This document shows positions 38,359 through 46,692 of a stretch of 64,000 nucleotides of DNA, piece after piece. Both the position numbers and the translations under genes were made by a program. Each line of letters begins with the position of its first letter. Position 1 is the stretch's first letter. The stretch is from Streptomyces sp. MMBL 11-1 (GTDB taxonomy: Bacteria; Actinomycetota; Actinomycetes; Streptomycetales; Streptomycetaceae), in the NCBI RefSeq assembly GCF_028622875.1, contig NZ_CP117709.1, positions 3,661,001 to 3,725,000 on the forward strand, in the 5' to 3' direction. The notes beneath the pieces were generated by a model, which made no database searches, was not told where the DNA came from, and worked only from the letters and a program-made list of their open reading frames with translations.

Positions 38359-38372
38359 GGGGAATGCGGTCC

Positions 38373-38390
38373 GAAAGTTCGGAAACTTTC
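38373..38390. other. Small hairpin in the HNH-terS gap (possible packaging region)
   Basis: GAAAGTT/AACTTTC with a 4-nt loop in the 185-bp gap before the small terminase. The cos site should lie near here, but the cohesive ends cannot be placed from sequence alone. Confidence 0.35.
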
Positions 38391-38543
38391 CCTACAGCGA
38401 TCCCGGCCCCAGCTCGGAAAACGCGCGCTAGGTGTGACGCCGGACCCCGGCCCCCCAGCGACCACGACCCTTGATACCACTGGGCAATCGGCACTTCGGC
38501 ACGCTGAGAATGGGTCAGTTAACGACCTGTTAAGGGGGTGCTA

Positions 38544-38987
38544 ATGAGCCGCGCGAAGTCCCCAGACATGCGAACCGGGAATGCGAATACCGCCGCTTCC
38601 GTGGACGCTGCCCCCATCGTGTATGAGGGTCGAGCGCCCCGGGTGCCTGCCCATTTGAAGGCCACGGGCAAGGACGTTTGGCGCAATGTCTGGTCAGCCG
38701 GCATGGGTGCCTACTCCCCCGAAACTGACCGGAACGTAATCCTTCGGTACTGCGAACTTCATGACCGACGCGCTGACCTACTCGCGCTTGTCGACGCTGA
38801 CGGCTTCATGTCTGAGGGGTACAACGGTCAGCCCGTTGCACACCCGATGCTCCGCTATGTCGAGTCGACGGAGAAGGAACTCCGCTCGATTGAAACGGCG
38901 ATTGGCTTCACGCCTGAGTCGCGCTTGCGCCTGGGCATCGTTGCCGCTGAGGCCCGGAAGGTGTCCGCCGGTCCGGAAGATTTCTGA
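38544..38987 (+). CDS. Phage terminase small subunit (P27 family)
   Basis: A 147-residue protein of the P27/Terminase_4 type (APRVPAHLKATGKDVWRNVWSAGMGAYSPETDRNVILRYCELHDRR in outline). It is helix-rich and recognises the packaging site for the large subunit. ATG 38544 follows TAAGGGGG; GTG 38538 is an alternative. Its TGA stop codon lies inside the acceptor stem of the UCA-anticodon tRNA that follows. Confidence 0.87.
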   Translation: MSRAKSPDMRTGNANTAASVDAAPIVYEGRAPRVPAHLKATGKDVWRNVWSAGMGAYSPETDRNVILRYCELHDRRADLLALVDADGFMSEGYNGQPVAHPMLRYVESTEKELRSIETAIGFTPESRLRLGIVAAEARKVSAGPEDF

Positions 38988-39058
38988 GTGTGGCGTAACA
39001 GTGGCAAGCGCACGGGGTTTCAGACCCCGGGGCATGGGTTCGACTCCCGTCACTCAGA
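38984..39058 (+). tRNA. tRNA with anticodon UCA (opal-suppressor type)
   Basis: A 75-nt cloverleaf with full pairing: acceptor CTGAGTG/CACTCAG, D-arm GCGT/GCGC with an 11-nt loop containing GG, anticodon stem CGGGG/CCCCG with loop TTTCAGA (anticodon 39020-39022), T-arm ATGGG-TTCGACT-CCCGT, discriminator A. U8, A14, U33 and TTC in the T loop are conserved. The anticodon reads UGA. No long variable arm, so not a standard selenocysteine, Ser or Leu tRNA. The 5' end overlaps the terS stop codon. Confidence 0.88.
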
Positions 39059-39077
39059 CTGAAAGGGGGGATGACCG

Positions 39078-40643
39078 GTGACAGGAATTGATCCGGTCAT
39101 CGCTCGCCACATCCCCGCTGACGCCCCGTTTCCTTCTGAGGGTTACCGGGTGGCGAAGTGGATTGAAGAGTTTTGCTACCTGACTGGGAGCTTCGCCGGC
39201 CAACCGTTCCGGCTTCTCCCGTGGCAGCGTCAGCTACTCATTGACTCGTACGAACTGACGCAAGACACCTTCGGGCGTTGGCGTCGAAAGCACCGCACGG
39301 TTGTTGTGTGCGTGGCGCGCAAGAACGGCAAGAGCACGATTGCCGCTGCCATCATGCTCTATCACCTTGTGGCCGATCGGGGCGACGCTCAGCGGCAGAT
39401 CATCGCCGCTGCGAATGACCGCAATCAGGCGCGCATGGTCTTCGACTCCGCGAAGCAAATGGTTAACGCGTCTCCGAAGCTGAGCGCGGTATGCACCGTT
39501 CAGCGCGACGTGATCCGGTTCAAGGACAACACTTACCGGGTCGTGTCTGCGGACGCCGGACGTCAGCAAGGTCTCAACCCTTCCGCTGTGAGTCTGGACG
39601 AATACGCGTTCTCGAAGAACTCCGACTTGTTCGACGCGCTGACGCTGGGTTCCGCCGCGCGTAACCAACCGATGTTTCTGATCATTTCGACCGCTGGGCC
39701 TGATCCGGACGGACCCTTCGCCGCGCTGTGTGAGCAAGGTGAGCGGGTCAACTCCGGTGAGGCTGACGACCCGACGTTGTTCTATCGGTCGTGGGGCCCG
39801 AAGCTGGGTCAGACCGTGGATCACCTCGACCCCGAAGTGTGGGCGGCGTGCAATCCGTCGTACGAGATTTTGAACCCAGATGACTTCAAGGCGGCAGCGC
39901 AGCGGAGCACGGAAGCTAGCTTCCGCATCTACCGACTGAGTCAGTTCGTCCGTGGCGCGTCCACGTGGCTTCCGCATGGGCTTTGGGATTCTCTCGTCTC
40001 GACGGACGACCCGCTTGAGCCTGGGGACGAAGTTGTCTTGGGCTTCGATGGGTCCTGGAAGGGCGACAGCACGGCCCTAGTCGCTTGTCGCGTACGGGAC
40101 TTGAAGGTGTCCGTCCTGGGCCACTGGGAAGCGCCGGCCGACGATGTGCATTGGCGTGTCCCCATGGCGGACGTCCGCGATTCGCTTCACGTCGCGCTCG
40201 ACACGTACCGGGTCCGGAACCTTGTTGCCGACCCGTACCGCTGGGAAGAGACGCTAGACAACCTTGAGGCTGACGGCTTCCCGGTTGAGGCGTTTCCCAC
40301 CAACTCCCTGAAGCGCATGATCCCAGCGACCCAGGCGATTTACGACGCCTGCCGCGATGGCCGGTTGTGCCACGACGGGAATCCGGCGCTAGCTCGCCAC
40401 ATCGGAAATGCCGTTCTGAAGGAAGACAAGAACGGCGCGCGAGTAACGAAGGAATACGCCGCAAGCCGTCGAAAGATTGACCTTGCTATCGCGATGATCC
40501 TTGCTGTTCACGGCGCGATCATGTGGCGCGAAGACAACGGGGCCCACGTCGATACGGCGATTCTCGCCACGTGGGAAGGCGACGACGGGCACGTGTTCAC
40601 GTCCGGTCTGCCCGACGCTGACGCCTACTTCTCTGACATCTGA
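39078..40643 (+). CDS. Phage terminase large subunit
   Basis: A 521-residue packaging motor. The N-terminal ATPase has Walker A VARKNGKST (about residues 80-88) and Walker B AVSLDEYAF; the C-terminal nuclease has VVLGFDGSWKGDST and later acidic residues (LVADPYRWEE; KIDLAIAMI). It translocates DNA into proheads and cuts at cos. GTG start with GAAAGGGGGG about 9 bases upstream, 20 bp after the tRNA. Confidence 0.95.
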   Translation: MTGIDPVIARHIPADAPFPSEGYRVAKWIEEFCYLTGSFAGQPFRLLPWQRQLLIDSYELTQDTFGRWRRKHRTVVVCVARKNGKSTIAAAIMLYHLVADRGDAQRQIIAAANDRNQARMVFDSAKQMVNASPKLSAVCTVQRDVIRFKDNTYRVVSADAGRQQGLNPSAVSLDEYAFSKNSDLFDALTLGSAARNQPMFLIISTAGPDPDGPFAALCEQGERVNSGEADDPTLFYRSWGPKLGQTVDHLDPEVWAACNPSYEILNPDDFKAAAQRSTEASFRIYRLSQFVRGASTWLPHGLWDSLVSTDDPLEPGDEVVLGFDGSWKGDSTALVACRVRDLKVSVLGHWEAPADDVHWRVPMADVRDSLHVALDTYRVRNLVADPYRWEETLDNLEADGFPVEAFPTNSLKRMIPATQAIYDACRDGRLCHDGNPALARHIGNAVLKEDKNGARVTKEYAASRRKIDLAIAMILAVHGAIMWREDNGAHVDTAILATWEGDDGHVFTSGLPDADAYFSDI

Positions 40644-40650
40644 TTCCAGT

Positions 40651-40666
40651 CCACTCACGTGAGTGG
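40651..40666. promoter_or_regulatory. Conserved inverted repeat 2 (putative operator)
   Basis: CCACTCACGTGAGTGG, a perfect 16-bp palindrome between terminase and portal genes, one arm-symmetric change from the family consensus. Confidence 0.7.
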
Positions 40667-40689
40667 GCTGCACCCTCGAAGGGGGCACT

Positions 40690-42054
40690 ATGGGTTTTTG
40701 GTCTGCTCTCTTCGGGGGTGGGAACTCTCCGGCGCTCGACGCTGCGGAGTCCCGGGCGTGGGAGCCGTACGACCCGACCTTGTACAGCTTTGGGTCAGCG
40801 GCGGCGTCAGGTGAGCGTGTAACGCCCCATGAGGCTCTTCAGGTGTCTGCGGTCTTCGGGTGTGTCCGTCTGCTCTCAGAAACGATTGCAACCCTTCCGC
40901 TGACGTCGTACAGCAAGAGGGGCGGAGCGCGTCGAGAGATCACGTCGCCTGATTGGCTGGACTACCCGAACGCCGAACCGGGTGGGATGGGTCGGATTGA
41001 CATTCTGTCCCAGACGGTTCTTTCCCTTCTCCTTCAGGGCAACGCCTTCATAGCCGTGCGCTGGGCCGGCCCGAACATCGCGGGTCTTGATGTGTTGGAC
41101 CCAACGAAGATTCACGTTCACATGGTCATGGTGGACGGAATGCGTCGCAAGGTTTTTGAGGCGTACGACATTGACGACGACGGCAACGAAGTGTTGCTTG
41201 GGTGGTTCACGCCGCGCGACGTCCTTCACATTCCCGGAATGATGTTGCCTGGTGACTTCGTCGGGTGCTCGCCCATTACCTACGCGCGTGAGTCCATCGG
41301 GCTTGCCCTTGCGGCTCAGAAGTACGGCAGCAAGTTTTTCGCGAACGGTGCGATGCCGGGCGCGATCGTTGAGGTTCCGGGCACCATGTCCGAAGAGGGG
41401 CTTGCCCGCGCGCGTGAGGCTTGGCGCGCTGCCAACTCCGGCGTTGACAACGCTCACAGGGTGGCGCTGCTGACTGAAGGCGCGAAGTTCTCGAAGGTGG
41501 CTATGAGCCCCGACGAAGCCCAGTTCCTTGAGACTCGTCAGTTTCAGGTGCCAGAGATTGCACGCATCTTCGGCGTTCCGCCGCACCTGATCAGCGACGC
41601 CACGAACTCAACTTCGTGGGGCTCCGGCCTTGCTGAGCAGAATATTGCCTTCACGATGTTCAGCCTTCGTCCGTGGCTTGAGCGTATCGAGTCGGGTTTT
41701 AACCGACTGCTTTTCGCTGAGACAGCGGACCGCATGAAGTTCGTGAAGTTCAACTTGGACGAGATCAAGCGCGGGGCTCCGAAGGAACGAATGGAGCTTT
41801 GGAGCCTGGGCCTTCAGAACGGCATTTACTCGATTGACGAAGTGCGTGCGGCTGAAGATATGCCCCCGCTCCCCGACGGGTTGGGCGAGTCGTACCGGGT
41901 GCCCATGAATCTCAGTGAAGTCACTGACGAACCTGAGCCGGCCCCCACTCCCCCAGCCATTGAAGCCCCGGTATCTGAACCGGGCGAAGAGCCGGATAAC
42001 GCCGAAGGCGACCCGGACGATAAGGGGGAAACCGAGGATGACGACGACGCGTGA
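40690..42054 (+). CDS. Phage portal protein (HK97 type)
   Basis: A 454-residue portal: EALQVSAVFGCVRLLSETIATLPL at the N-terminal domain, LHIPGMMLPGDFVGCSPITYARESIGLALAAQKYGSKFF-type wing/stem region, FGVPPHLI, and an acidic disordered tail (EPGEEPDNAEGDPDD). Twelve copies form the DNA entry vertex and dock the terminase. The stop overlaps the protease start by 17 bp. Confidence 0.94.
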   Translation: MGFWSALFGGGNSPALDAAESRAWEPYDPTLYSFGSAAASGERVTPHEALQVSAVFGCVRLLSETIATLPLTSYSKRGGARREITSPDWLDYPNAEPGGMGRIDILSQTVLSLLLQGNAFIAVRWAGPNIAGLDVLDPTKIHVHMVMVDGMRRKVFEAYDIDDDGNEVLLGWFTPRDVLHIPGMMLPGDFVGCSPITYARESIGLALAAQKYGSKFFANGAMPGAIVEVPGTMSEEGLARAREAWRAANSGVDNAHRVALLTEGAKFSKVAMSPDEAQFLETRQFQVPEIARIFGVPPHLISDATNSTSWGSGLAEQNIAFTMFSLRPWLERIESGFNRLLFAETADRMKFVKFNLDEIKRGAPKERMELWSLGLQNGIYSIDEVRAAEDMPPLPDGLGESYRVPMNLSEVTDEPEPAPTPPAIEAPVSEPGEEPDNAEGDPDDKGETEDDDDA

Positions 42055-42682
42055 ACTGCGCGTTGCCGTTGGAGCACTCGAAGAGCGCGCGTCTGATGAC
42101 GGGCGCATTTCTATGCGCGGGTACGCCTACCGGTTCAACGAACTGAGTCAGGATCTCGGCGGATTCCGGGAGCGCATTGTTCCTGGGGCGGGTGCTCCGT
42201 CGCTACGTCAGAACGACGTATACGCAACTTTCAACCACAACGCTTCGGCACTGCTAGGGCGTACTTCGTCCGGCACGCTGCGGGTTGGTGAAGACCGCGA
42301 AGGCGGCTTCTATGAGATCGATCTACCGGATACGACGGTTGGTCGTGACGTCGCTGAGCTTCTGAAGCGTGGCGACCTGAAGGGTTCTTCCTTCACCTTC
42401 CGCGTGCTTGACGGCGGGCAGCGTCGAGCGGCTGAGGATGACCCGGAAACGGGCCTTCCCGTCCGTGAGATCACTGCCATGGATGTATCAGAGCTGGGCC
42501 CGGTTACCAACCCTGCCTATCTCACAACTCAGGCTTCTCTTCGCTCGATCGAAGAGGCGCTGTGTATCGGGGAGTTCGCGCCCCCGGCTTCTGACGAAGC
42601 GCGCGATTCCCAGCCGGCGAGCGACGACGCCCCGGTTTCTCACCCTGACGCGCGTGCCCTTGTCCGCGCTCTTTCCCAGTAA
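42038..42682 (+). CDS. HK97-type prohead protease
   Basis: A 214-residue serine protease of the U35/HK97 gp4 type. The catalytic His is in YATFNHNASALLGR, the Ser in LKGSSFTFRV, and the third acidic partner follows near VREITAMDVSELGPVTNPAY. It cleaves scaffold-like sequence from the capsid during maturation. ATG 42038 follows GGGGGAA; the longer frame from 41915 lies wholly within the portal gene and is rejected. Confidence 0.92.
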   Translation: MTTTRELRVAVGALEERASDDGRISMRGYAYRFNELSQDLGGFRERIVPGAGAPSLRQNDVYATFNHNASALLGRTSSGTLRVGEDREGGFYEIDLPDTTVGRDVAELLKRGDLKGSSFTFRVLDGGQRRAAEDDPETGLPVREITAMDVSELGPVTNPAYLTTQASLRSIEEALCIGEFAPPASDEARDSQPASDDAPVSHPDARALVRALSQ

Positions 42683-42692
42683 GGGGCTCCAC

Positions 42693-43871
42693 ATGGACGC
42701 AACTACTCTGTCCGCGAACTTTGAGGCGCGCGAGAAGGCCACTGCTGAGCTTCGCAAGCTTGCTGACGACTTCGCGGGTAAGGACATGACCGCTGACGCG
42801 CGGCAGACCGAAGAGCGTCTGCTTACTGCGGTTGCCGACTTTGACGGCCGGATCAAGCGCGGCATTGAGGCGATCAAGGCGACCGACGCTGTCACTTCGC
42901 TTCTCGCTGGTCTTCAGGGCTCCGGCTCCGGCGTTCAGCGTTCGGCGGACGTAGACGACGCCGACACCCTTCGGTCCGGCAATCTGGGTGAGTCGCGCGC
43001 GTTCGAGTTCGCGCCTGAGAAGCGCGACGGCACGAAGGCGGGTAACCCTAACGTCCTGTCGCGCACCCTTTACGGTCAGCTCATTGCCCAGGCTGTTGAG
43101 CGCTCCGCGATTATGCGTGGCGGCGCGACGACCTTCACCACGTCGGACGCCAACCCGATGGACTTCACGGTCATCACGGGGCGGTCTACCGCCGCAATTG
43201 TCGGGGAGGGTCAGGAGGTTCCGGAGTCCTACCCGACCACGATCCAGCGGAGCATGGGCGGCTTCAAGTACGGTCACGCTGCGGTCGTCTCGTACGAATT
43301 CGCGACTGATCAGGTTCTCGACCTTATCGGCTTCCTTGTCTCGGACGCGGGTCCGGCGATCGGTGACGGTATGGCACGTCACTTCCTGACCGGCACCGGT
43401 ACGGGTCAGCCGCGCGGCATCCTCACCGACGCTTCGCCGGCCAACGCGACCTTCGCCCTGACCGACACGGACAGCAAGGTTTCCGACGCGCTGATTGACC
43501 TGTTCCACGAAGTCCCGTCTTCGTACCGCAAGAACGCGAAGTACGTTGTCAACGACCTTCGCGCGGCTCAGATGCGCAAGCTGAAGGACTCGAACGGTCA
43601 GTACCTTTGGCAGTCGGGTCTGACGGTCGGTGCTCCGGATTCCTTCAACGGCAAGATCGTTGAGAGCGACGACGGTATGCCCGTTGACAAGATCCTGTTT
43701 GCCGACCTGAGCAAGTACCGGGTCCGCTTCGCTGGGTCGCTCCGCGTGGACCGTTCCACTGACGTCAAGTTCTCCACTGACGAGATCGTTTACCGGTTCC
43801 TTCAGCGCGCGGACGGGCTTCTTGTTGACACCCGTGGCGCGAAGGTTCTGACCGTTGGTCCGGGTGCCTGA
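42693..43871 (+). CDS. Major capsid protein (HK97 fold)
   Basis: A 392-residue protein. Residues 1-about 100 are a helical, charged delta-like scaffold domain (FEAREKATAELRKLADDFAGKDM), removed by the protease in related phages. The rest is the HK97 fold (AVVSYEFATDQVLDLIGFLVSDAGPAIGDGMARHFLTGTGTGQPRGIL region, then SSYRKNAKYVVND, DKILFADLSKYRVR). ATG at 42693 with AAGGGG upstream. Immediately followed by a hairpin that includes an operator-like repeat. Confidence 0.95.
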   Translation: MDATTLSANFEAREKATAELRKLADDFAGKDMTADARQTEERLLTAVADFDGRIKRGIEAIKATDAVTSLLAGLQGSGSGVQRSADVDDADTLRSGNLGESRAFEFAPEKRDGTKAGNPNVLSRTLYGQLIAQAVERSAIMRGGATTFTTSDANPMDFTVITGRSTAAIVGEGQEVPESYPTTIQRSMGGFKYGHAAVVSYEFATDQVLDLIGFLVSDAGPAIGDGMARHFLTGTGTGQPRGILTDASPANATFALTDTDSKVSDALIDLFHEVPSSYRKNAKYVVNDLRAAQMRKLKDSNGQYLWQSGLTVGAPDSFNGKIVESDDGMPVDKILFADLSKYRVRFAGSLRVDRSTDVKFSTDEIVYRFLQRADGLLVDTRGAKVLTVGPGA

Positions 43872-43887
43872 TCCTTCCTAGGTGACT

Positions 43888-43923
43888 GGGGCTCAGCCTG
43901 CTTACGCGAGTAGGTTGAGCCCC
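43888..43923 (+). terminator. Hairpin embedding conserved inverted repeat 3
   Basis: GGGGCTCA/TGAGCCCC flank the operator-like CCTGCTTACGCGAGTAGG (43897-43914) so that both pair in one long stem after the capsid stop codon. It may dampen transcription beyond the capsid gene and also bind repressor. Confidence 0.7.
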
Positions 43924-43954
43924 TTCCCCTGGGCCTCTTGGAAGGGGGCGCAGC

Positions 43955-44323
43955 GTGGCGTACGCGACTCTTGAAGAGCTTCGCGCGCTTGACGGGCTGG
44001 ATGACGCCCAGCTCTTTTCTGACGAACTTCTGTCAGACGCAATTGACTTCAGCGTGGAAACCGTCGAAGTGTACTGCGGCCGGAAGTGGGACACGGCAGA
44101 GAACCCGACGCCGGAAGTTATCCGTTGGTGCGTGCGCACTCTCGCGCGGCAATACGTGCTCGACCACATGTCGCGCATTCCCGATCGGGCACTTCAGGTG
44201 CAGTCGGAATTCGGTTCCATTCAGCTCGCCCAGGCGGGGGGCAACTGGCGTCCGACGTCGCTGCCCGAAGTCAACGCGAAGTTGAATCTGTACCGGGCCA
44301 GGCTCCCGTTCATCTTCATGTAA
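43955..44323 (+). CDS. Head-tail connector (gp6-like adaptor)
   Basis: A 122-residue helical protein (MAYATLEELRALDGLDDAQLFSDELLSDAIDFSVETVEVYCGRKW in outline), typical of HK97 gp6/SPP1 gp15-type adaptors that sit below the portal. The GTG start has GGAAGGGGG upstream. Assignment is by position and general sequence character. Confidence 0.78.
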   Translation: MAYATLEELRALDGLDDAQLFSDELLSDAIDFSVETVEVYCGRKWDTAENPTPEVIRWCVRTLARQYVLDHMSRIPDRALQVQSEFGSIQLAQAGGNWRPTSLPEVNAKLNLYRARLPFIFM

Positions 44324-44332
44324 GGGGCGGGC

Positions 44333-44770
44333 GTGGCACTCATTTTTGACGCGAAGGTGCGACTGTTCGACGCGCTGAAGGTTGTGATTCCGGGCGACGT
44401 CCAATGCACCTTCGCGGAAACGGGAGACACCTCCCGACGCAAGACCGTATGGCTAGGGGCAACGGTTGATGACGACCTTGCCCCCGTGGCGATGCGCGCC
44501 GGAGCGAAGCCGACGAACGTAACCGGCTACGTGGAAGCGCACGCCGTAGTCACAACCCCGGGCAACCCGATTGACGCTGAGCGCGCCGTGTACGGCATTC
44601 GCGACTACGTCAAGGAAGCGTGCGCAGCGATGAACGCTGACCTTGCTTCGGTGCCTGGGCTTCTCGACGTGCGGCCGGAGTCGGCTTCCGTCGAGTCAAC
44701 CGAAACCACTGACGGCGCTTACTCGGCGCTGACTGTTCGCGTCCGTGTTCGTGGGCGCGTCTACCAATAG
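44333..44770 (+). CDS. Probable head-closure or tail-completion protein
   Basis: A 145-residue protein with alternating strands and one amphipathic helix (AERAVYGIRDYVKEACAAMNADLASVPGLLDV) and an ending TVRVRVRGRVYQ. Tail-terminator proteins of siphophages look like this and lie here in the order. GTG start, 9 bp after the previous stop. The exact role, stopper versus terminator, is not resolved. Confidence 0.65.
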   Translation: MALIFDAKVRLFDALKVVIPGDVQCTFAETGDTSRRKTVWLGATVDDDLAPVAMRAGAKPTNVTGYVEAHAVVTTPGNPIDAERAVYGIRDYVKEACAAMNADLASVPGLLDVRPESASVESTETTDGAYSALTVRVRVRGRVYQ

Positions 44771-44784
44771 AAGGGGGCGCACGC

Positions 44785-45768
44785 ATGGCGCTTGACGCAA
44801 GCATTGGCATTGGGCAGGAAGACGCTTACGGAGTTCTGTCCGCTGTCGTTGAGGGATACGAGGGTCAGGCGGATTCATGGAAGACAACCCGCGAGTTCAT
44901 TGAGTCGGTTGGCTTCCGCGCGGGTATGCAGACGGCGCGCGCTGACCGCCGGAACATCGTCAATATGGGCGGTGAGGGGGAGGTCGAAGTCGATGTTCTC
45001 GACGCCGGAGCCGCGTCCCTCCTGAAGTCGGCTTTCGACAAGGCCACTGTCACCGATTCGGCCGGCGTCCGAACCACGGTCTTCGAGACTTCCGACGTTT
45101 CTGAGGCTCCGTCATTCTCGGCTCAGATGGTTCGCCCGGGTACCGATGGCAGCAAGGTTGCTTACAAGCATCTGGGTTGTGTCGCTACTGAGTGGAGCCT
45201 TACCGCTGAGGTCGAAGAGGCTGTCAAGCTCAACGTCAGCTTTGACTTTCAGGACGTCACGCACACTTCGGTTGCGGGTCAGATCGTCGCTCCCGTGTAC
45301 CCGGTTGAGGCGTACCCGTACGACTGGACTCGTACCGGGGTTGTTCTGTCCCGGGACGGCAGCGCGGTTGCGTTCGACGCCACGTCGCTTGAGCTGACTG
45401 GCGAGCTGGGCATGAAGACCGACCGGCGCTTTCTTCGCGCGAACGAATTGAAGAAGAAGCCGATTCGGAACGCTGTCCCGACGTACGAAGGCAACCTTGA
45501 GGGCGAGTTCAGCGCCGCGTCCCTGGGACTGTATGAGGCGTTCATTGCTGGTGAGCTGTGCGCGCTGAAGGTGACCTTCGCGGGTGTTCTTCCCGGTACG
45601 TCGCTCACCGTTGAGTGCCCCGCGATTCAGTTCACGGGTGAGTCTCCCGAAGCGGCTACCGACGAAGTCACCGTTCACAATCTCCCCTTCCGCGTGCTCG
45701 ACCCGGGCGACGGTACCGCCGCTGTGAAGCTGACGTACGTCGAGCCTGGTACGCCGGTAGAGCCGTAG
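44785..45768 (+). CDS. Major tail tube protein
   Basis: A 327-residue beta-rich protein (SVGFRAGMQTARADRRNIVNMGGEGEVEVDVLDAG; EGNLEGEFSAASLGLYEAFIAGELCALKVTF in outline) between the completion protein and tail chaperones, where the tail tube gene lies in phiC31-like phages. Hexamers stack to form the tail tube. AGAAGGGGGCG precedes the ATG. The stop overlaps the next start (TAGTG). Confidence 0.8.
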   Translation: MALDASIGIGQEDAYGVLSAVVEGYEGQADSWKTTREFIESVGFRAGMQTARADRRNIVNMGGEGEVEVDVLDAGAASLLKSAFDKATVTDSAGVRTTVFETSDVSEAPSFSAQMVRPGTDGSKVAYKHLGCVATEWSLTAEVEEAVKLNVSFDFQDVTHTSVAGQIVAPVYPVEAYPYDWTRTGVVLSRDGSAVAFDATSLELTGELGMKTDRRFLRANELKKKPIRNAVPTYEGNLEGEFSAASLGLYEAFIAGELCALKVTFAGVLPGTSLTVECPAIQFTGESPEAATDEVTVHNLPFRVLDPGDGTAAVKLTYVEPGTPVEP

Positions 45769-46199
45769 TGGCGCAGCGGTCCGCGTACACGGTTCGTGTC
45801 GATGGACTGAGGGAGTTTCAGCGCAACGTGCGTTCGCTGAGGGACAAGGAATTGAACAAGGCAGTTCGTGAAGCCAACAAGGCTTCCGGGGAAATCCTTG
45901 TCCCTCAGGCGAAGCACGAAAGTCCGGACGGGAAGCGCGACGCGAAGTCGTCGAAGAAGTACCGTCCGGGCAAGCTGGATAAGTCCATCAAGGTCACGGC
46001 GTCCGCGAAGGGCGCTGTCATTAAGGCCGGCTCAGCGGCACGTGTGCCCTATGCCGCCGCTATTCACTTCGGTTTCCGGAAGCGAAACATTCGCCCGAAC
46101 CGATTCCTTTTCCGCGCTATGGCGCGACGCTCCGACCAAGTTGCCGCCACGTATGAGCGGCGAATCCACGCGGTCGTTCAGAGATTCTTGGAGAGTTGA
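45768..46199 (+). CDS. HK97 gp10-like tail completion protein
   Basis: A 143-residue basic protein (VRVDGLREFQRNVRSLRDKELNKAVREANKASGEIL; then VPYAAAIHFGFRKRNIRPNRFLFRAMARR), matching the HK97 gp10 family that joins head and tail. Start GTG overlaps the previous stop. Unusually it lies after the tail tube gene rather than before it. Confidence 0.8.
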   Translation: MAQRSAYTVRVDGLREFQRNVRSLRDKELNKAVREANKASGEILVPQAKHESPDGKRDAKSSKKYRPGKLDKSIKVTASAKGAVIKAGSAARVPYAAAIHFGFRKRNIRPNRFLFRAMARRSDQVAATYERRIHAVVQRFLES

Positions 46200-46200
46200 T

Positions 46201-46482
46201 ATGCCCGCGAAGAAGCCCGCTTTCGTTCCCCCGACCGACTTCACGCTTGACCTGAAGCTTGAGTCTCTGACCATTGACGAGATCGACGCCATTGAGGAGA
46301 TTACGGGTCAGCCGCTCGACGCGCTGAACAAGCCTGGTTCGCGGCGCGCTCCGATGCTCAAGGCGATGGCGTTCGTGGTCATGAAGCGGAAGCACCCGGA
46401 ATTCTCCATTGAGGACGCTGGGGCGCTCCGTATCAACCTGAAGGGCAAGGGCAAGGCGGACCCTACCGCGACCAACGCGTAA
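46201..46482 (+). CDS. Tail assembly chaperone (G protein)
   Basis: A 93-residue acidic-to-basic protein (FTLDLKLESLTIDEIDAIEEITGQPLDALNKPG...) that begins immediately after the preceding stop (TGATATG). It coats the tape measure during tail assembly. A -1 frameshift near its 3' end gives the longer GT form. The repeat AAG GGC AAG GGC AAG at 46441-46455 is a candidate slippage region. Confidence 0.82.
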   Translation: MPAKKPAFVPPTDFTLDLKLESLTIDEIDAIEEITGQPLDALNKPGSRRAPMLKAMAFVVMKRKHPEFSIEDAGALRINLKGKGKADPTATNA

Positions 46483-46682
46483 TTGCTTGCGCACGTCTGA
46501 TCGGCCACTTCAAGGGGCTTACGTGGTCAGACGTGCGCAGCATGGAACTTCGCGATTTCAACGCGTTGGTTGAGCAGATGACGGAAGACGTCGAGGCAGA
46601 GCGCAAGGAAGTTCAGCGCGCCGGACGTGGCAGGGGCGGCAACGCTCAGGGTGGGGAACGGCGTACGCCGGTCATGACTTAA
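46413..46682 (+). CDS. Tail chaperone T extension, reached by -1 frameshift
   Basis: The -1 frame relative to the G gene is open only from 46413 to the TAA at 46680-46682. It has no convincing start of its own and encodes IACARLIGHFKGLTWSDV ... ELRDFNALVEQMTEDVEAERKE and a Gly/Arg-rich end. This is the standard siphophage GT layout just before the tape measure. The exact slip site lies between 46413 and 46479. Confidence 0.8.
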   Translation, partial: GRWGAPYQPEGQGQGGPYRDQRVIACARLIGHFKGLTWSDVRSMELRDFNALVEQMTEDVEAERKEVQRAGRGRGGNAQGGERRTPVMT

Positions 46683-46692
46683 GGGCGGCGCT

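Noticed and set aside
37924..38543. cos site
   Set aside because: Expected in this region by phage gene order, but the cohesive-end bases cannot be identified without virion end sequencing or comparison.
38984..39058. UCA tRNA as a selenocysteine tRNA
   Set aside because: No long variable arm or extended acceptor stem; the 75-nt form is a normal elongator shape.
41915..42682. Longer start for the prohead protease
   Set aside because: The extra N-terminal codons lie inside the portal gene in another frame; the ATG at 42038 has a good ribosome site and fits family length.
43869..43910. Capsid read-through product via the UCA tRNA
   Set aside because: Reading past the TGA adds only about 13 codons before a TAG, with no domain-like sequence; no good evidence for recoding.
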